Source: an uncultured Roseiflexus sp. (GTDB taxonomy: Bacteria; Chloroflexota; Chloroflexia; Chloroflexales; Roseiflexaceae). Taken from it: 64,000 nt of DNA. The position numbers were made by a program, and so were the translations under genes. The stretch is from contig CALGYB010000030.1 of the NCBI GenBank assembly GCA_937935075.1, positions 1-64,000 of the forward strand, written 5' to 3'. The stretch's first letter is position 1, and the number at the start of each line of letters is the position of its first letter. Positions 59,800-64,000 of this stretch are shown here, one piece after another. The notes under the pieces are model-generated. The model was not told the DNA's origin. It saw only the letters and a program-made list of their open reading frames with translations, and searched no databases.

Positions 59800-60737
59800 T
59801 GAATCCACTGCCGCCATTCGCCGCCGTGAGCATGGCAGCGTTGCTTGCCCCGCTTGCGCTGACGCCGCTGCGTGAGCGACTCAATCCGGCTGACCTGCCG
59901 GGTGTTCAGCGTTTTGTGCGCGTCGGTGCGTATGACCTGCACTACACCGATGAGGGACCGCGCGACGCGCCGGTGGTGTTGCTCGTCCACGGCTTTGCCG
60001 CGTGGGCGTTCGCCTGGCGTTCGCAACGCGCCGCGCTCGCCGCCGCCGGACGGCGGGTGGTGACGATTGATCTCATCGGCTACGGTGCATCCCCTCGTCC
60101 TGCGGCGCCGGTCTACTCGACGCACGATCAGGCGCAGGTGTTGTTGCAGGCGCTCGATGCACTTGAGATCAGGACGTTCGATGTGGTCGGGCACTCGTTC
60201 GGCGGGCGGGTGGCGTTTCAGATGGCGCTGCTTGCTCCGCAGCGGGTGCAGCGCATCGTTGCGATCTGCCCTGAGGCGTTCACCGTCGGGCGTCCGCCGA
60301 TTGCTGCGCTTGCCCGTCTGCCGCTGATCGGTCAGGCGCTCTCGTACTATGTCCTGGCGCCGTCGCTGGTCGGCGTCGGGCTGCGTTCCCTCTCGAAGCG
60401 CCACGACTGGTTGACCGACGAGGTGATCGCGGGGTACGCCGCGCCGCTGTATGTGCGCGGCACGGCGGCGGCGCAGGTCTGGCAGGCGCGCTCGCCAAAG
60501 GACGGACCGCTGCCGGCGCCGGAGAACCTGGCGTCGATCCGCCCGCCGACGCTGCTGCTGTGGGGCGATGGCGACACGGTGTTTCCGGTGGACGAGGGGC
60601 GCCGCCTGGAACGCATCCTCCCCGACGCTCGTCTGATCGTCTACGACCGCACTGGCCACCTGCCCTACGAAGAACGCGCGGCGGAGGTGAATGAGGCGAT
60701 GGTTGGGTTCCTCCGGGGAGATGAGATAGGAACATGA
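59799..60737 (+). CDS. Alpha/beta hydrolase
   Basis: 312 residues. N-terminal helix may be a signal anchor (residues about 5-25, PFAAVSMAALLAPLALTPL). Hydrolase core: oxyanion HGFAAWAFAW, nucleophile GHSFGGRVAFQ, acid in LLWGDGDTVFPVDEG and His in YDRTGHLPYEE. Substrate unknown; the Ser-Asp-His set is complete. Overlaps hflX by one base and the PIN remnant by four. Confidence 0.85.
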   Translation: MNPLPPFAAVSMAALLAPLALTPLRERLNPADLPGVQRFVRVGAYDLHYTDEGPRDAPVVLLVHGFAAWAFAWRSQRAALAAAGRRVVTIDLIGYGASPRPAAPVYSTHDQAQVLLQALDALEIRTFDVVGHSFGGRVAFQMALLAPQRVQRIVAICPEAFTVGRPPIAALARLPLIGQALSYYVLAPSLVGVGLRSLSKRHDWLTDEVIAGYAAPLYVRGTAAAQVWQARSPKDGPLPAPENLASIRPPTLLLWGDGDTVFPVDEGRRLERILPDARLIVYDRTGHLPYEERAAEVNEAMVGFLRGDEIGT

Positions 60738-61111
60738 AAGTTCCAGGAGTCTACCTTGATACCTCCGTGCTGGGGGGTGCTTCGATGCCGAGTTCGCTCC
60801 CTGCTCGAACGGACTTATCAGGGATATTCGCCGCAGTTTATTTGTGCCCGTTTTGTCTGAGATTGTGACTGTCAAGGTTGCCAATGCTCCCGTAGATGTA
60901 CAAACACTGTACACGGAACTCGTGTCCGGCGCTGCTGAAGTTCTGACTGTGAACAGGAGCGCCCTTGAACTCGCAGAGGCTTATCAACAACGTGGCATCC
61001 TGACGCCGAAATTCTACAATGATGGTGTGCATAGTGCACTTGCGACGGTGGCTGACGTCGATGTGCTGGTTAGCTGGAACTTCAAGCACGTCGTTCATTA
61101 TGATAAGATAC
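60734..61111 (+). pseudogene. PIN-domain gene, frameshifted and C-terminally truncated
   Basis: Begins MKVPGVYLDTSVLGG (first catalytic Asp). At a G6 run (60772-60777) the frame is lost; with one more G the continuation reads CFDAEFAPCSNGLIRDIRRS, then VPVLSEIVTVKVANAPVDVQ, ELAEAYQQRGILTPKFYNDG and VLVSWNFKHVVHYDKIR. The family then needs about 25 more residues, which are replaced by DNA of the convergent gene end. So it has two lesions. The slippery G run could in theory allow phase-variable restoration of the first. Confidence 0.85.
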
Positions 61112-61134
61112 GCGGGTCGGGTATGTTCCCGCCT

Positions 61135-62430
61135 TCAACCTGCAACCTTCAACCTTTGCCTCACAATTTCATACAGTATCACCCCCGCTGCCACACCGAC
61201 GTTCAACGAATCCTGCCCGGAGGCCATGGGGATGCGCACCAGCGACGAACAGGCCGCCAGCGTCGCACTGGTCAATCCCTCGGTTTCATTACCGACGATG
61301 ATCGCCAGCGGGATGGGCAGGTCGGCGTCGTACAGGGTCTGCTCGACATTGCCGGTTGCGCCGGCGACGTGGATGTCCTGTGCGCGCAGTCGCCCGATCC
61401 AGGCGGGCAGATCGGCGCAGGCGTAGATCGGGATGCGCCCTACGGCGCCGCGCGCGGCGCGCACACATTCGCGGTGGAGCGGATCGGCGCCGCCGCCTGC
61501 CACGACGACCGCTTCGGCTCCGGCGGCATCGGCAGTGCGCAACGTCATGCCCAGGTTTTCGGGATTGTTGATCTGCTCCGTGACCAGAATGACGGCGCGC
61601 CTGCCGGGGCGGTAGTCGGCGACGTCGCGCACCCGCCCCCAAATTGCAGTGATGACGGCGGGGATCGGGCGGGTGGGAGTGATCAAGCCCATCAGACCTT
61701 CGGAAATGCGGTAGGCGGGCACATCCAGGTCTGCCGCGCGCCGGAGCAGCGCTGCGCCTGTCGGATCGCGCAGCAGATCGCCGGTGTAGAACAGGTCCTC
61801 GACCGGCAGATCATCAAGGGCGCGGGAGGCGAGGAGGGGACCTTCGGCAAGGAATTGACCGCGCGCGCGCCGACCTGCCGCATTGCCGAGGTCGCGCAGG
61901 CGGGCGACAATCGGGTCTCTGGCGCTGCTGAGGGTTTGCCCCTGCGCCGGGGGCGGCAGGTCGGCGCGCGCTAGTGGGGGACCACGGAATAGTGTGTCGT
62001 CGTCGATGACGGGGAGCGTTCCGCTGCCGCGCCGAACGCCAATGAACAGATGAATGCCGGGGCGCCTTAGCGGTGGACGCGGTGCGACTTCATGCCCGTC
62101 GAACAGTTCAGCGAGCGTCGGCAACGTCCACGCGCCGGCTACCAGAAACAGTAGCGCGTCGCCGCGTGGCGCAGCCAGGAGTAGATCGCGCAGTGCGCGT
62201 TCGTGGGCAGCCACAACCATTGCGCGTGTTGTAGCAGCAAAGCGCGTTTCTGAGCGGTATACCAGCATGCCGTCGATGGTTCCCCATCCCGACGCCAGGA
62301 CGCGCACTGCCGCGCGGTCGGCGTCGAAGAAGTCAGCAACCAGGTCGTCATGTTCAGCGTCGTATTCCCGGCGCAGCAGGTCGATCAGCGCTGATCGTGC
62401 GGCATCCAGGTTCTCGATAATGATAGCCAC
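61135..62430 (-). CDS. SpoU-type RNA 2'-O-ribose methyltransferase with a long N-terminal extension
   Basis: 431 residues. The C-terminal about 260 hold a substrate-binding domain and the trefoil-knot SPOUT core: NPENLGMTLRTADAAG (motif 1), LAIIVGNETEGL (motif 2), IPMASGQDSLNVGVAAGVILYE (motif 3). It should methylate a rRNA or tRNA ribose. Residues 1-165 are an extra domain not seen in standard RlmB/TrmH proteins (MAIIIENLDAARSALIDLLRRE, then HLFIGVRRGSG-like strands); it may help bind RNA, but its nature is unknown. Confidence 0.85.
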   Translation of the reverse strand: MAIIIENLDAARSALIDLLRREYDAEHDDLVADFFDADRAAVRVLASGWGTIDGMLVYRSETRFAATTRAMVVAAHERALRDLLLAAPRGDALLFLVAGAWTLPTLAELFDGHEVAPRPPLRRPGIHLFIGVRRGSGTLPVIDDDTLFRGPPLARADLPPPAQGQTLSSARDPIVARLRDLGNAAGRRARGQFLAEGPLLASRALDDLPVEDLFYTGDLLRDPTGAALLRRAADLDVPAYRISEGLMGLITPTRPIPAVITAIWGRVRDVADYRPGRRAVILVTEQINNPENLGMTLRTADAAGAEAVVVAGGGADPLHRECVRAARGAVGRIPIYACADLPAWIGRLRAQDIHVAGATGNVEQTLYDADLPIPLAIIVGNETEGLTSATLAACSSLVRIPMASGQDSLNVGVAAGVILYEIVRQRLKVAG

Positions 62431-62479
62431 ACGCTTTACCCTTCCCTCACAAGACGTGGATCGTGCCGTCGCTCTCTTA
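62431..62479. other. Start of a 969-base gap
   Basis: The gap 62431-63399 has no accepted gene. It holds the family A element at 62480, a palindrome pair at 63074-63227 and a hairpin repeat at 63245-63300; the middle (62620-63070) is featureless. Confidence 0.4.
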
Positions 62480-62611
62480 TCGAGCGATCAACCAACACCT
62501 GGACAATCAAGGACGTGGAGCGGCAGATGTGGGCTGAGCCTGTCGCAGCCAACGTCTGCCGCAGGACGGTCAACACGGGCCATTATTGTGCAACACTGGT
62601 TGATCGCTCTT
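62480..62611. mobile_element. MITE-like element, family A, with TTA duplication
   Basis: Ends TCGAGCGATCAACC and GGTTGATCGCTCTT, about one mismatch from 51231-51363. Flanked by TTA on both sides (62477-62479 and 62612-62614). Includes the GGCTGAGCC/AGCC core and GACGGTCAACAC. Non-coding. Confidence 0.82.
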
Positions 62612-63073
62612 TTATGCCGAGTCGTCCGTTCGAGGCATCAGGACGCTTCAATTCCCCCTTCTCCCGCGTGCAGGAGAAGGAAGCAGAGAGATGAGGGTAA
62701 AGACGGCGCCAGGACACGTCATATAGCCATTGCCCCCAAAGCCTCTCCACCCGTGAGGACGCCAAACCTCCGTTTCGGGCGACCGGTGGCATCGTTTGCC
62801 ATCACCGTGAACAGTTGCGTCCTGCTGCACAGGGATGGGCTATTCCGAGCGTACTCGCTGTCGAGTATAGCACAAGCGGGTGGAGACATACGGCATGGGC
62901 GGCATCTCCACCAGAATGCCATCCCCTGATACAACCGTCTCTGAGCATTTGCGCTTTTGTGGTCGCTCTATCGCAAGCAGCGCCTCCGTGATCGCACCGC
63001 TTGCACGAAGGCCCGCTTCCACAGCCTGCAACCGACGTTATCCGGTAGACCCGCGCCGCCAGGTCGCACGCCC

Positions 63074-63227
<154 letters not shown>

Positions 63228-63399
63228 AAACCTGCACTCGAGACATGGAAGCCCCGTAGGGGCCTGGTGTGATCTCAGCGAGGGCTTTAGCCCGCAGCGT
63301 CCGGCGCAACCCAGCCTCTGGAGTAGGTACGCGCATATAGGGATGTATATTCAGACTCCATAACCGTCGGACGAGGATGAGGCGGAGCGGTTGTGTTTC

Positions 63400-64000
63400 T
63401 CAGCGGCCTGTGGCGCGCACCGGGCGCGTAACGGCGCGCGCAGCGCGGGCGAGTCCCCGGCGGGCGCGAAGGCTCGCAACGGCGGCGTAGTGCCCGGCAG
63501 CCCATGAGCGTCCACCAGCCTGCACGTCGCCGTGGATGATCGCCTGTCGGAGGTCGTCGGCGGTTGTGCCGGGGAAGAGGGTGTAGCCAAGCCCTACTGT
63601 CGAGAAGTGGTGCGCATCGCTTCCGCCGCAGGCAGGCAGACCGAGCATCGCTGCCACGGACGCGGCGCGCGCATTCATGCCCGGCAGCGGCAGGCTGGCG
63701 TTGAACACCTCGACGCCATCGACGGGCCAGGCCGGGTTGTCGCCGCCGCAGTAGCGGAGCAGATGTGCGCCAAATGAAGAGACCAGCCAATCGAAGGGGT
63801 GCGCAACGATGCAAATCGCCCCCTGCTCATGAGCAGCAGCAATCGTTTTGGGTGCGGGTTGTCCTGGAGGGAGGGCGCGTTCGAGAAACAACACCAGCAG
63901 GTGACCATCGGCAGTGGACACCTCCTCGCCGACGATCACCTCGACATCGAAGCCGCGCGCCATGCGCCGCGCCTCGAGCGCGCCGGCGATGGTATCGTGA
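63400..64000 (-). CDS. PHP-domain phosphoesterase, N-terminus beyond the window
   Basis: The gene runs past the window end. The visible C-terminal 200 residues include HDTIAGALEARRMARGFDVEVIVGEEVSTADGHLLVLFL (PHP motifs) and HPFDWLVSSFGAHLL and GGSDAHHFSTVGLGYTLF, metal-binding His/Asp residues of the polymerase-and-histidinol-phosphatase fold. The last 30 residues are Arg/Ala-rich. Predicted to cleave phosphoesters, perhaps of nucleotides or RNA; substrate not known. Confidence 0.85.
   Translation of the reverse strand, partial: HDTIAGALEARRMARGFDVEVIVGEEVSTADGHLLVLFLERALPPGQPAPKTIAAAHEQGAICIVAHPFDWLVSSFGAHLLRYCGGDNPAWPVDGVEVFNASLPLPGMNARAASVAAMLGLPACGGSDAHHFSTVGLGYTLFPGTTADDLRQAIIHGDVQAGGRSWAAGHYAAVASLRARRGLARAARAVTRPVRATGR

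Noticed and set aside
61111-61974. Continuation of the PIN reading across the convergent methyltransferase gene
   Set aside because: After residue KIR the product is antisense to the methyltransferase and unlike any PIN protein; treated as run-on.

Overview
The window looks like a chromosomal segment of a thermophilic filamentous anoxygenic phototroph of the Chloroflexota, most like Roseiflexus. This is inferred from the GC-rich sequence, the large GAF/PAS signalling proteins, the tricorn-type protease, the DUF4058 and UMF1-type genes and the abundance of small palindromic repeats. No rRNA, tRNA, CRISPR array, phage module or complete insertion sequence was recognised, and genus assignment was not tested by any search.

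Layout. 1-1.4 kb: a Tat-exported glucosaminidase-like protein and methylglyoxal synthase. 1.5-4.9 kb: a metalloid island (arsR, a CxxC mini-thioredoxin, an ArsP-like permease, acr3) with two matching operators. 5.2-9.8 kb: a receiver-GAF-PAS-adenylate cyclase and two exported proteins. 9.8-11.7 kb: purD-purN. 12.1-14.5 kb: a frameshifted nitronate monooxygenase and a DUF4058 protein. 14.5-17.6 kb: a ferric-iron ABC importer (binding protein and permease, no ATPase) under a promoter carrying a DtxR/IdeR-like box. 17.8-21.6 kb: rsbT-like kinase, PP2C phosphatase and a histidine kinase. 22.5-29.0 kb: etfA/etfB, acyl-CoA dehydrogenase, MFS transporter and enoyl-CoA hydratase, with a divergent 3-hydroxyacyl-CoA-dehydrogenase-like SDR; together these cover most of one beta-oxidation cycle except thiolase. 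29.1-30.1 kb: decayed toxin-antitoxin genes (intact hicB, frameshifted hicA, a vapC fragment). 30.3-35.3 kb: a PAS histidine kinase and response regulator pair, an SH3 protein, and a sugar-binding-protein/STAS fusion. 35.4-42.7 kb: site-2 protease with CBS domains, two unknown genes, aldose 1-epimerase, tricorn protease. 43.3-53.3 kb: a tandem solute-binding lipoprotein, then an adaptor lipoprotein, an FtsX-type permease and a double ATPase whose linker looks like an AbrB domain. 53.5-58.1 kb: a membrane-bound [NiFe] hydrogenase operon (small, large, cytochrome b, endopeptidase). 58.4-64 kb: hflX, an alpha/beta hydrolase, a broken PIN gene, a SpoU methyltransferase and the start-truncated end of a PHP gene.

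Intergenic DNA is rich in at least five families of short non-autonomous repeats. Two families show 3-bp TNA target duplications, and one copy sits inside a heptanucleotide array that is restored exactly when the element is removed in thought. Four coding genes are broken by single indels or truncation (nitronate monooxygenase, hicA, vapC, PIN).

The most original items are the ABC-AbrB-ABC ATPase in the FtsX export operon, the cytoplasmic sugar-binding-protein/STAS fusion together with a separate rsbT/PP2C/kinase cluster (a probable stressosome-type switch), the twin ArsR operators with identical promoter geometry, the metal-regulated iron promoter, and the mobile-repeat evidence.
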